Program-made: the position numbers and the translations under genes
Notes under the pieces: model-generated
What the model saw: only the letters and a program-made list of their open reading frames with translations
Databases searched by the model: none
Told to the model about the DNA's origin: nothing
Shown here: positions 8,387 through 16,410 of the stretch, one piece after another
How positions within the stretch are numbered: position 1 is the stretch's first letter
Layout of the letters: each line of letters opens with the position of its first letter
Source of the DNA: Aestuariibaculum suncheonense
GTDB taxonomy: Bacteria; Bacteroidota; Bacteroidia; Flavobacteriales; Flavobacteriaceae
Direction: 5' to 3'
DNA: 64,000 bases
NCBI RefSeq assembly: GCF_014596935.1
Contig: NZ_JACVXC010000003.1
Location: 186,001 to 250,000 of the forward strand

Positions 8387-9071
8387 TAGTTATCATTCTT
8401 TTGAAAACCGTTACATTACTGTGTTCCTCTTTGTTGTTAAGCACATGGCATTGTCTGCAATTTACACGTTCAGGGTGCGTTACTCTGATCTCTTTTGGAG
8501 CACTGGGTCCGGCGTGACAAGACAGACAATTTTCGTGCATTTGTATTTGATGAGGAATGATAGGCGGACTTCCCGGAAGCGCATTGTTATTTCCAACTTC
8601 AGGTGGTGGTGCTTTGTAAAAACTGGTGCCTGCGAACATTGTTTCAGAAACCTGGGCCACATGACACTGTCTGCAATTTACCATTTCCGGATGTGGCGTT
8701 ACCGGAGCATAAGCATTAAATTTTTCAACAAACCCACCGTTTTGATGGCATTTTAAACACACATTTTCTCCCATACTTATCTCACTGGCTACCGGATGAG
8801 GAATGCTTGGCGGTGCGCCATGATAAGCTCTGTTTTTATAATAAGTTTGTAACGACCGTTGGTGCTGTTCATCAACAGGCATATTGGCATAATCTAAAGC
8901 AAATTCTGAACGCTTAAATACGCCGGTTTCTGAAGGAATTAAAATTATTTTACTTTCTGGTTCAATAGGGACATAGCCTTCTTCTTTTCCTGATCTGTAA
9001 CTAATATTCCAAACCGCCAAAAACGCGACAAAGAGTATTACAAATAATGATATGACACCTAATCTTTTCAT
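8373..9071 (-). CDS. napB: Periplasmic nitrate reductase cytochrome subunit NapB, four-haem duplicated form
   Basis: NapB passes electrons to NapA and normally has two CxxCH motifs. This 232-residue protein has four (105-109, 133-137, 182-186, 205-209). Two halves repeat the NapB pattern: residues 86-138 (PPSIPHPV...CLKCH...PHPEMVNCRQCHV) and residues 167-210 (PPIIPHQI...CLSCH...THPERVNCRQCHV), suggesting internal duplication. An N-terminal hydrophobic helix (about 4-22) may be an uncleaved anchor. The start codon lies one base after the napA stop, so translation is likely coupled. Identity as NapB rests on the motif series and position; the extra haem pair is directly visible. Confidence 0.88.
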   Translation of the reverse strand: MKRLGVISLFVILFVAFLAVWNISYRSGKEEGYVPIEPESKIILIPSETGVFKRSEFALDYANMPVDEQHQRSLQTYYKNRAYHGAPPSIPHPVASEISMGENVCLKCHQNGGFVEKFNAYAPVTPHPEMVNCRQCHVAQVSETMFAGTSFYKAPPPEVGNNNALPGSPPIIPHQIQMHENCLSCHAGPSAPKEIRVTHPERVNCRQCHVLNNKEEHSNVTVFKRMITNETP

Positions 9072-9072
9072 G

Positions 9073-11400
9073 CTATACCTTTTCTACTTTTACGGCACAT
9101 TTTTTATAATCCGGTTGCTTTGAAATCGGACAAAATGCATCTAAAGTCAACTCGTTTATCAACATACCTTCATCAAAAAACGGTACAAATACATGATTCA
9201 CTTCCGGAACACCTCTTTCATTTACTGAGGCAGGTAAAATTATTTCCCCACGTCGTGTCGTTAATTTAACCTTATCGCCGGTATTAATGCCCATAACTTT
9301 AGCTTGCTCCGGATTTAACTCAACATAACCATGCGGCATGGCTTGATGTAAAACCGGTATTCTGCGGGTCATAGAACCTGTATGCCAGTGTTCAACCACA
9401 CGACCGGTATTTAACCAAAACGGATAGTCGTTATCGGGTTCTTCAGGTGCATGCTCGTAAGGTCGTTGCCAAATCACAGCTTTCCCATCGGGATTACCGT
9501 AAAAATGAAACGCCTCACCATTAGAACATGCTGGATCGTATTTTGAATTAAATCGCCACTTTGTTGATTTTCCGTCAACATACGGCCATTGCGCACCGGG
9601 TTGCGATTTTAAAACCTCTAACGGTGCCATGGCATGTTTCTTTCCTTCGTGATGCTTTTTGTATTCGTTATAGATTTCTTCAACATGAGTTTCTTTTTTG
9701 TAATAAAATTGTTTTTCGAAACCTAACCTTTTTGCTACTTCAACAAGCTGCCATGTATCGCTTATAGCTTCTCCTGGGGGCTCTACCATTTGTTCGAAAT
9801 ATTGTGTACGCCGTTCTGAATTCCCATACATACCTTCACGCTCTACCCACATTGCCGATGGTAAAATAACATCTGCAATATCGGTTGTTGGTGTTGGATA
9901 TATATCGGAAACCACAATAAAGCGGCCTTCTTTTTTTGTAGCATCTCGATACCGTTTTAGTTTCGGCATCGTCACCATAGGGTTGGTGACCTGTATCCAC
10001 ATGAATCGAATTTCTCCCCGATCTAAAGCCCTGAACATTTCCACGGTATGATAAGTAGGCTTAGGATCTATATTTTCAACTGGTACATCCCATATTTTGG
10101 CAGCATGAGCACGGTGTTCGGCATTAGTCACAACCCCATGAGGTAATTTATGCGTTAAAGTCCCCACTTCTCTAACAGTACCGCAAGCACTTGGTTGACC
10201 TGTTAATGAAAACGGACTGTTACCCGGAGTTGAAATTTTTCCTGTGAGTAAATGTATGTTATAAACCAGATTGTTTATCCACGTACCACGCGTATGCTGA
10301 TTCATACCCATACACCATAAAGACATGACTTTTTGATTTGGATCACCATAAAAAGACGCCATATATTTAATGTCTTTAGCTGAAACTCCAGATATTTTTT
10401 CAACCTTTTCGGGAGTATAATCTTTCAAGAATGTTTTGTAAGCTTCAAAATCTATCAATTCAGGTTTGTCGGTAAATGCATATTTATCTTCCAAACCAAA
10501 CCCCATATGTGTTAGTCCTTTTTTAAAAGTACAATGCTTTTCTACAAACGATTTGTTTACCCAGCCATTATTAATAATCTCATAGCAAATGGCATTTGCC
10601 ACCGCTAAATCGGTATTTGGTTTAAAGATGATTGACTTATCGGAAGCCATACTGGTACGTGTAGTTCGGGTAGCAAAATCGATAACTTTTACTCCTCGTT
10701 TTAAACGCTGATCTAAAATTCTGGAAAACAGTACTGGATGCATTTCAGCCATATTATTTCCCCAAAGCACGAACACATTGGCATGATCAATATCGTCATA
10801 ACACCCCATGGGTTCATCGATTCCAAAAGATGTCATAAATCCTGTTACCGCACTAGCCATACAAAGTCTTGCATTGGCTTCTACATTATTTGTTCCTATA
10901 CAACCTTTAAATAATTTTGATGCTACATAACCATCAGGAATAGTCCATTGCCCGGACCCATAAATTGAAACGGCATCTTTTCCATAGTCCTTTATGGTTT
11001 CTTTCATTTTGGACGCAATTAAATCTAACGCTTCCTGCATGGAAGTTTCCACATACTTTCCATTTTTCTTTACTAAAGGTTTGGTTAATCGGTCTTTTCC
11101 ATACATGGCCATAACAGAATGGTAGCCCTTTACACAGCACAACCCTTTATTTACCGAAGATTTGGGATCACCCTTTACGGCAACGGCTTTTCCGTTTTCA
11201 ATACCTACCAAGACACCACAACCAACGCCACAAAATCTACAGGGCGCTTTCTTCCAATCTAAATTTTCGCTATTGGGGATCTTAGCCTCTTGTTCTTCTG
11301 CAAACAAAATACCAGGAAACATGGCCGCTGCAGCTGTCATTGCCGATAATACAGCCATCTTTTTTATAAAACTACGTCTGTCTGTTAATGAAGTATACAT
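9073..11400 (-). CDS. napA: Periplasmic nitrate reductase, catalytic subunit NapA
   Basis: This 775-residue molybdoenzyme reduces nitrate to nitrite in the periplasm. The N-terminus has a twin-arginine signal (TDRRSFIKK followed by an alanine-rich hydrophobic stretch to about residue 34). The [4Fe-4S] motif is C54-x2-C57-x3-C61 with the fourth ligand at Cys88 or Cys89. Cys180 in NARLCMASA is the expected molybdenum ligand. MGD-binding and C-terminal molydopterin domains follow (WGNNMAEMHPV, STPGNSPFSLTGQPSACG, NTGRVVEHWHTGSMTRR). The length is slightly below the proteobacterial enzyme. It is flanked by napD (1-base gap) and napB (1-base gap), so the three form a tight translational unit. Confidence 0.97.
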   Translation of the reverse strand: MYTSLTDRRSFIKKMAVLSAMTAAAAMFPGILFAEEQEAKIPNSENLDWKKAPCRFCGVGCGVLVGIENGKAVAVKGDPKSSVNKGLCCVKGYHSVMAMYGKDRLTKPLVKKNGKYVETSMQEALDLIASKMKETIKDYGKDAVSIYGSGQWTIPDGYVASKLFKGCIGTNNVEANARLCMASAVTGFMTSFGIDEPMGCYDDIDHANVFVLWGNNMAEMHPVLFSRILDQRLKRGVKVIDFATRTTRTSMASDKSIIFKPNTDLAVANAICYEIINNGWVNKSFVEKHCTFKKGLTHMGFGLEDKYAFTDKPELIDFEAYKTFLKDYTPEKVEKISGVSAKDIKYMASFYGDPNQKVMSLWCMGMNQHTRGTWINNLVYNIHLLTGKISTPGNSPFSLTGQPSACGTVREVGTLTHKLPHGVVTNAEHRAHAAKIWDVPVENIDPKPTYHTVEMFRALDRGEIRFMWIQVTNPMVTMPKLKRYRDATKKEGRFIVVSDIYPTPTTDIADVILPSAMWVEREGMYGNSERRTQYFEQMVEPPGEAISDTWQLVEVAKRLGFEKQFYYKKETHVEEIYNEYKKHHEGKKHAMAPLEVLKSQPGAQWPYVDGKSTKWRFNSKYDPACSNGEAFHFYGNPDGKAVIWQRPYEHAPEEPDNDYPFWLNTGRVVEHWHTGSMTRRIPVLHQAMPHGYVELNPEQAKVMGINTGDKVKLTTRRGEIILPASVNERGVPEVNHVFVPFFDEGMLINELTLDAFCPISKQPDYKKCAVKVEKV

Positions 11401-11401
11401 A

Positions 11402-11665
11402 CTATTTACTTTTAGGTGTATCGAATCCAGAAACCATTACCAGTAGCTTTAAACTACTAATGCTTTCAATTTGTTCTTTTAAATGGTCTTCTTCTAAATT
11501 GTTATCGGTATCGGTAACTACTATGAGTAGGTCCTTGTTTTCTGAGGGAATTACTTCACACTTTTCAATTCCAGACAAAGCATTAATAAGTGCTTGCTTT
11601 TCGTTTTTATGAGGATGTGCTAAATAACTTTTGATAGGCATAACGTATCGTTTTAAATAGGACAT
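11402..11665 (-). CDS. napD: NapD-family chaperone for NapA maturation
   Basis: A small protein of 87 residues (or 79 if Met9 at 11641 is used), directly upstream of napA. Its size, its ferredoxin-like alternation of beta and alpha segments and the pattern NALSGIEKCEVIPSENKDLLIVV match NapD, the cytoplasmic protein that binds the NapA twin-arginine signal peptide and prevents premature export. It is the first gene of the nap operon. The upstream start overlaps a candidate operator at 11659-11676, which slightly favours the Met9 start, but either is possible. Homology is weak at this length, so the call depends partly on position. Confidence 0.8.
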   Translation of the reverse strand: MSYLKRYVMPIKSYLAHPHKNEKQALINALSGIEKCEVIPSENKDLLIVVTDTDNNLEEDHLKEQIESISSLKLLVMVSGFDTPKSK

Positions 11666-11676
11666 AAAAGTCTTTT
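11659..11676 (-). promoter_or_regulatory. Candidate operator at the start of the nap operon
   Basis: The plus strand reads AGGACATAAAAGTCTTTT, matching the rrf2-upstream site AGGACAAATAAGTCTTAA at 14 of 18 positions. It overlaps the first possible napD start codon (11663-11665) and lies 18 bases before the second. This would place nap under the same regulator as norB. Confidence 0.38.
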
Positions 11677-11922
11677 AAGTTAATCAAAAAAAACCTGACA
11701 TTTATCATATGCTACTAATTTATAATTAATATAAATAATTGATTTTATGATAATTATAAAACAATCTACACGCATACTTTTTATAAAAAATGACTATTCT
11801 ATGTCTTCTTTTGGTCTCTTCCTTTAAATACATACAAAAAAACAGTCTTGGTATACGAGTAAAAGATATAATTAATAGCGTTTATTTATTTGTTAGATAA
11901 GAAAAACTTAAAATTAATGGTT
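11677..11922. other. Intergenic region upstream of napD
   Basis: This very AT-rich stretch should contain the nap promoter, because it separates napD from the terminator of the next locus. I could not assign a convincing -33/-7 pair or an FNR/CRP-type site by eye, and no open frame of interest is present. Confidence 0.5.
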
Positions 11923-11960
11923 AAAAAAAAGCCTTTCAAAAAATATTGAAAGGCTTTTTA
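11923..11960 (-). terminator. Rho-independent terminator after the laminarin-type operon
   Basis: A 9-base perfect stem (GCCTTTCAA at 11931-11939 and TTGAAAGGC at 11946-11954) is flanked by A and T runs on both sides. On the minus strand it follows the GH3 stop codon by about 20 bases and ends in TTTTTTTT, so it terminates the glucan operon. It could also work in the other direction. Confidence 0.85.
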
Positions 11961-11975
11961 CCAACTAAACTCGAC

Positions 11976-14255
11976 TTAAAGTTTAAAATTCTGCTCTAAA
12001 ACAGTATCAGAACTTCCACCAACAAAAACTTTAAAGTCACCTGATTCGAAAACAAATGTGCCACTATTATCAAAAAACCCTAATTCATTTTTAGTTAAAA
12101 CAAAGCTTACCGTCTTTTTTTCCTCAGGATTTAACACTATCAACTCAAAACCTTTTAGTTCTTTTACCGGACGGGTTATAGAAGCCACTTCATCCCTTAT
12201 GTACAATTGAACCACTTCTTTACCGCTAAGACTTCCTGTATTTGCAACCTCCACCGACACGTTAACTTCATCTTTAGATATCTTGTTGATTTGAAGATTG
12301 GAATATGAAAATGAGGTGTAACTTAACCCATGACCGAATGGATATAATGGTTTGTTACTCTCATCTGTGTAATGCGACCAAAACACCTCATTTGGAGCTG
12401 GAATCACCGGACGCCCTGTGTTTTTATAGTTATAATATATAGGCACCTGCCCTACTGTTCTAGGAAAAGACATAGGTAATTTTCCGCTAGGATTATAATC
12501 GCCATACAAAACCTGAGCAATCGCGTTTCCACTTTGTGTTCCTAACTGCCAAGCTTCAACAATAGCCGGAATATGCTCATCTGCCCAGGTAAGGGTTAAT
12601 GGCCTTCCGTTATTTAGTACCAAAACAATATTTTTATTAACGGCATAAACTGCTTCCAGCAACTCCTGCTGTACTCCTGGTAAATCCAAATGTGTTCTAC
12701 TTCTGCCTTCTCCACTCTGGAACCCATGTTCTCCTAATACCATGACTACCACATCGGCACTTTTAGCCACTGAAACGGCCTCTGTAAACCCTCTTTTATC
12801 AGATGTGTTTATGTTTAATTCTTTTGCAAATGTTGTTTCACCATAAGTCAAATCGGCACCTTTGGCATAGGTTAAATGATTGTCTGGATATTGCAACATG
12901 CCTTCAAGTACAGAGACTGCCGTACTATCTTTCGATGCAATACGCCAACTCCCCAAAGGACTTGTTTTATCCGCTGCCAAAGTTCCTATCAATGCTATAT
13001 TCTGACCACTTTTCTTTAGTGGTAATAACTTATTTTCATTCTTTAATAAAACAATGGATTTCTTAGCCACATCTAAAACAGCGTCCTGAATTTCTTTGCT
13101 TCCAATAACCGCCTTTTCTGTTTCTAAATTGCAGTATTTATAAGGATCATCAAAAAGACCTAATTCAAACTTTACCCTTAAAATACGTCTAGCCGCATCA
13201 TTAATCAAGGCTTCATCAACCTGACCTTCTCGTACCAGATTTGCCAATTCATCCACATACGCATACGATTCCATATCCATGTCGGAACCAGCGACTACAG
13301 CTAATCTTGCAGCCGCTTTTTTATCTTCTGCAAAACCATGAGCAATCATTTCATTAATTGAGCCCCAATCCGAAACGACAAAACCATCATAATTCCATTT
13401 TCCTTTTAAAATATCACGCTGTAAAAAAGCATTTCCTGTCGCGGGAATTCCATTCAGTTCATTAAACGAGTTCATAAAGGTTTTTACACCTGCATCGGCT
13501 GCGGCCTTAAACGGAGGAAATATAATATTATTTAAAGTTGAGGTACCAACATCGACCGTATTATAATCTCTTCCGGATTCTGCAAAACCATAACCTGCCC
13601 AATGCTTAGCGCAAGCTGCTATAGTTTCCGGTGATGATAAATCCTCGCCTTGAAAACCCTGAACTCGAGCGACAGCTATCTTACTTCCCAAATACGGGTC
13701 TTCACCTGCACCCTCCATAACACGTCCCCAACGAGCATCTCTTGAGATATCGACCATAGGTGCAAACGTCCAGTTTATACCTACTGCGGCTGCTTCTTTT
13801 GCTGCCACCTGAGCTGATTTTTTAATGGCCTCTAAATCCCAGCTTGCCGCTTCGGCTAAAGGAATGGGACTCAAGGTTTCATAGCCATGAATCACATCAA
13901 AACCAATAATTAGCGGAATGCCCAATCGGGTTTCTTCTACAGCAATTTTCTGTACTGCTCTAACTTCTTCAACACCCCTTACATTTAACATAGAGCCTAC
14001 ATACCCCTTTTTTAAATGTTCGTATTTCTTAGCGGCATCACCATCTGCTGGTGTTGGGCCTGTTACGTCCCAAAAACCGTTGTATTGATTCATCTGACCA
14101 ATTTTTTCTTCCAAAGTCATTTTGGCAAGTAAATCGGTTACTTTTTGTTCAATACTATCTGTTTTACCTTCTAATTTTATTTCCTCATTTTCTTTACAAG
14201 AACTGATAAAGAATAAAAGCACAAGTAACGTTATATATTTATGATTTCTTTTCAT
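11976..14255 (-). CDS. bglX: GH3 beta-glucosidase, BglX-like lipoprotein
   Basis: This 759-residue enzyme has the GH3 order: N-terminal TIM barrel, alpha/beta sandwich, fibronectin-III-like C-terminus (EVANTGSLSGKEVVQLYIRDE). The nucleophile is Asp296 in FVVSDWGS; the substrate-site motifs RDARWGRVMEGAGEDPY and KHWAGYG are intact. The lipobox ends in SSC at Cys20 followed by KENEE, so it is a lipoprotein, periplasmic or surface-exposed. The role expected from its partners is release of glucose from laminari-oligosaccharides made by the GH16 enzyme. Its start lies one base from the GH16 stop, so the two are translationally linked. The length is normal and nothing is missing. Confidence 0.93.
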   Translation of the reverse strand: MKRNHKYITLLVLLFFISSCKENEEIKLEGKTDSIEQKVTDLLAKMTLEEKIGQMNQYNGFWDVTGPTPADGDAAKKYEHLKKGYVGSMLNVRGVEEVRAVQKIAVEETRLGIPLIIGFDVIHGYETLSPIPLAEAASWDLEAIKKSAQVAAKEAAAVGINWTFAPMVDISRDARWGRVMEGAGEDPYLGSKIAVARVQGFQGEDLSSPETIAACAKHWAGYGFAESGRDYNTVDVGTSTLNNIIFPPFKAAADAGVKTFMNSFNELNGIPATGNAFLQRDILKGKWNYDGFVVSDWGSINEMIAHGFAEDKKAAARLAVVAGSDMDMESYAYVDELANLVREGQVDEALINDAARRILRVKFELGLFDDPYKYCNLETEKAVIGSKEIQDAVLDVAKKSIVLLKNENKLLPLKKSGQNIALIGTLAADKTSPLGSWRIASKDSTAVSVLEGMLQYPDNHLTYAKGADLTYGETTFAKELNINTSDKRGFTEAVSVAKSADVVVMVLGEHGFQSGEGRSRTHLDLPGVQQELLEAVYAVNKNIVLVLNNGRPLTLTWADEHIPAIVEAWQLGTQSGNAIAQVLYGDYNPSGKLPMSFPRTVGQVPIYYNYKNTGRPVIPAPNEVFWSHYTDESNKPLYPFGHGLSYTSFSYSNLQINKISKDEVNVSVEVANTGSLSGKEVVQLYIRDEVASITRPVKELKGFELIVLNPEEKKTVSFVLTKNELGFFDNSGTFVFESGDFKVFVGGSSDTVLEQNFKL

Positions 14256-14256
14256 G

Positions 14257-15366
14257 CTATTGGTATACTTTTACATAATCAATCTCCATAACAACTTCTG
14301 TAAAATTTGGATCTATTTCAAACCAACTTCCGCCTAGCGCTACATTTAAAATCAAAAACTGAGGTTTATTGTATGGCCAGGTCGTTACGTTTTTAGTTGC
14401 TGGGTTATAACTGTATTTTAACTCATCGTCTATTAAAAACTGTAATTCATCTTCATTCCAAACCAACGAATACACATGAAATTGAGTAGCATAATCCGTT
14501 ACAACGGTCTCACCTACTTTAACATTTCCACAGCCTCCTGAACAAGACAAAGTATGCGTTGCACTAGAAATTACAGTAGGATTGTGCCCCCAGTGTTCCA
14601 TAATATCTATTTCTCCACATTCAGGCCATCCAACCTCGTCTATATTGGCTCCAAGCATCCAAATGGCAGGCCATGTGCCTTGCCCGCTTGGTAACTTTGC
14701 TCTTACATCGACACGACCATAAGTGAATTCATATTTATCTTTAGTTAATAGTCTTGCCGAAGTATAACCGGATCCTTGATAATCTTCTTTTTTAGCGATG
14801 ATTTTCAACAAACCGTTTTCAACTTTTACATTATCGGAACGATTGGTGTAATATTGTTTTTCACCATTTCCCCAACCACATATATCCGGACAACCATTAC
14901 CTATGTCATACCCCCATTTACTTGTGTCCGGGGTGCCATCAGTATCAAAATCATCAGACCAAACCAACTGAAGATTGTTAAAAGCGACAAAAACCGATAC
15001 TTTTTTAAATGTACTAACCTCATGTCCTGTACTGGAGTGGGCAAATGCAGTAATAACATACTCATTGGTCCCGGGATTAGAAAAGGTATACTGAAAACTT
15101 CCTGTTGCGTTTTTAACTTCCGATTCTGACTCTATTTTAAAACCATAGGAATTGGCATTTTCAGCATTTACAGTAATAGAAACGATACCGGAACCATCAC
15201 CATTCGGATTATTAGCATCTGCCCCTTGAACCTCTACAGTTAATGTTAAATTTTTAGGTATAATCTCATTTGGGGGATCTGGCGGGCTTATATCGTCGTT
15301 ACCTCCTGAACAGGACAATAACAACCCTAAGCCTATATTTAGAATATAAAGCATCTTCTTAATCAT
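14257..15366 (-). CDS. GH16 endo-beta-1,3-glucanase (laminarinase) with N-terminal PKD domain
   Basis: A lipoprotein signal (LLLSC, then acidic residues) is followed by a PKD-like domain at about residues 40-128 and a GH16 jelly roll from about residue 130 to the C-terminus. The catalytic signature EIDIMEHWG gives nucleophile Glu252, Asp254 and acid/base Glu257. The start of the catalytic domain (LVWSDDFDTDGTPDTSKW) and the GWPECGEIDIMEHWG context fit laminarinases rather than agarases or carrageenases. It would cut beta-1,3-glucan at the cell surface. The PKD domain resembles that of the next gene (VQGADANNPNGDGSG against IGVDASNPNGDGTG), so the two share a module. Substrate is inferred from family and locus. 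Confidence 0.92.
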   Translation of the reverse strand: MIKKMLYILNIGLGLLLSCSGGNDDISPPDPPNEIIPKNLTLTVEVQGADANNPNGDGSGIVSITVNAENANSYGFKIESESEVKNATGSFQYTFSNPGTNEYVITAFAHSSTGHEVSTFKKVSVFVAFNNLQLVWSDDFDTDGTPDTSKWGYDIGNGCPDICGWGNGEKQYYTNRSDNVKVENGLLKIIAKKEDYQGSGYTSARLLTKDKYEFTYGRVDVRAKLPSGQGTWPAIWMLGANIDEVGWPECGEIDIMEHWGHNPTVISSATHTLSCSGGCGNVKVGETVVTDYATQFHVYSLVWNEDELQFLIDDELKYSYNPATKNVTTWPYNKPQFLILNVALGGSWFEIDPNFTEVVMEIDYVKVYQ

Positions 15367-15392
15367 TATATTTAGTTTGAAGTTATCTAAAT

Positions 15393-15420
15393 AAAGGCGG
15401 TTGTTTCATGAACCGCCTTC
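15393..15420 (-). terminator. Hairpin between binding-protein genes and the GH16/GH3 pair
   Basis: A perfect 9-base stem (AAGGCGGTT at 15394-15402, AACCGCCTT at 15411-15419) with an 8-base loop sits in the 69-base gap. On the minus strand it ends in TTTATTTAG, a partial T-tract. It may attenuate transcription into the enzyme genes or mark an mRNA processing point. Confidence 0.6.
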
Positions 15421-15435
15421 TTTAGCTATATCCAA

Positions 15436-16392
15436 TTAGGGTTGAACAGGTTTTTCTGTTTGAAACAAACAATACCAGGCATATCCAGGCTCGGTAACTC
15501 GAACTTCAAGAGTACTATCTGTTATTTCAATAATTTCAAAACTACTACTTCCTACATACCAACTCATAAAACCGCCATCTGAAAAATTAATGGTCGTACC
15601 ACGATATGGTTCATTATCAGGGTCATTTTGATCAATTGTTGCAATTGACGTTGAAGGTACAAGCTGTACATTTTTAACTCCGATTAAAGATGGTACAACA
15701 TCTGCCCCATGGCAAGTATCACCATCAACACCTACAGTACCGGAATAGGTTCCAGGGATATAAGCATCTCCAACAATCTGTTCATAAGTTAAAGTTCCGT
15801 CTGCCGACTGAGTAAATACCATTTCGGCATCATACATACATAATTTATCAGGGTGCCAGGCATTTGACTGAAACCATGCTGGATATCTATGTTCTCCACC
15901 ACTTGAAACTTCATCGGGACCTAAGCCTATATTAACAGGCTTATCCGCCGCCCAATACCAGGTTTTACTTGTGCCGGGGCCTCCACTTAAAAAATCTTTA
16001 GCTTCCTGGTCTTCGAACGAACTATACACTTCAATAATCATAGACTTAGAGCTTTGTGCACCTCCTGTACCTGAGGCAATAACTGTAACCGTATAAGCAT
16101 TTACTCCTACCTGAGTAAAGCGGTGCATAGCTTCTCCTGTAGATACCACGTTATCGGTATTGTCTCCAAAATTGAAAATGTATGTAAAGGCATTGTCTGC
16201 TTTAGCTGAAAATTTGACAAAACCTGTACCATCTCCGTTAGGATTACTGGCATCTACACCTATAATCTCTATATCCATTTGAATGTTCGTAGGTGTTATA
16301 ATATCTCCTATTTCCATATCTTCATCCTGACAGCCCATTGTAAAGAATAAAACTGCACAAAATGGAATTAATATATATTTTAATGTTTTCAT
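15436..16392 (-). CDS. PKD-domain surface lipoprotein, putative glucan-binding protein (SusE-position)
   Basis: This 318-residue lipoprotein (FFTMGC then QDEDME, an acidic stretch typical of surface export) has a PKD domain at about residues 38-125 with the motif NFGDNTD. The C-terminal domain is rich in aromatic residues (KTWYWAADKP, YPAWFQSNAWHP, FMSWYVGSSS) that could bind sugar. No catalytic signature is visible. Located between a repeat-containing binding protein and GH16, it most likely binds beta-glucan at the outer membrane, like SusE/SusF proteins of other loci. The binding function is inferred from location and aromatic content. Confidence 0.7.
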   Translation of the reverse strand: MKTLKYILIPFCAVLFFTMGCQDEDMEIGDIITPTNIQMDIEIIGVDASNPNGDGTGFVKFSAKADNAFTYIFNFGDNTDNVVSTGEAMHRFTQVGVNAYTVTVIASGTGGAQSSKSMIIEVYSSFEDQEAKDFLSGGPGTSKTWYWAADKPVNIGLGPDEVSSGGEHRYPAWFQSNAWHPDKLCMYDAEMVFTQSADGTLTYEQIVGDAYIPGTYSGTVGVDGDTCHGADVVPSLIGVKNVQLVPSTSIATIDQNDPDNEPYRGTTINFSDGGFMSWYVGSSSFEIIEITDSTLEVRVTEPGYAWYCLFQTEKPVQP

Positions 16393-16410
16393 CTTTCTGT
16401 TTTTTTACTC

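Noticed and set aside
8480-8662. A minus-strand 60-codon frame within napB
   Set aside because: It is an alternative frame across the haem motifs of napB and lacks any CxxCH or conserved pattern.
11677-11922. An FNR/CRP-type box upstream of napD
   Set aside because: The segment TTGATTTTATGATAA has the right flavour but lacks the symmetric second half-site, so I do not claim it.
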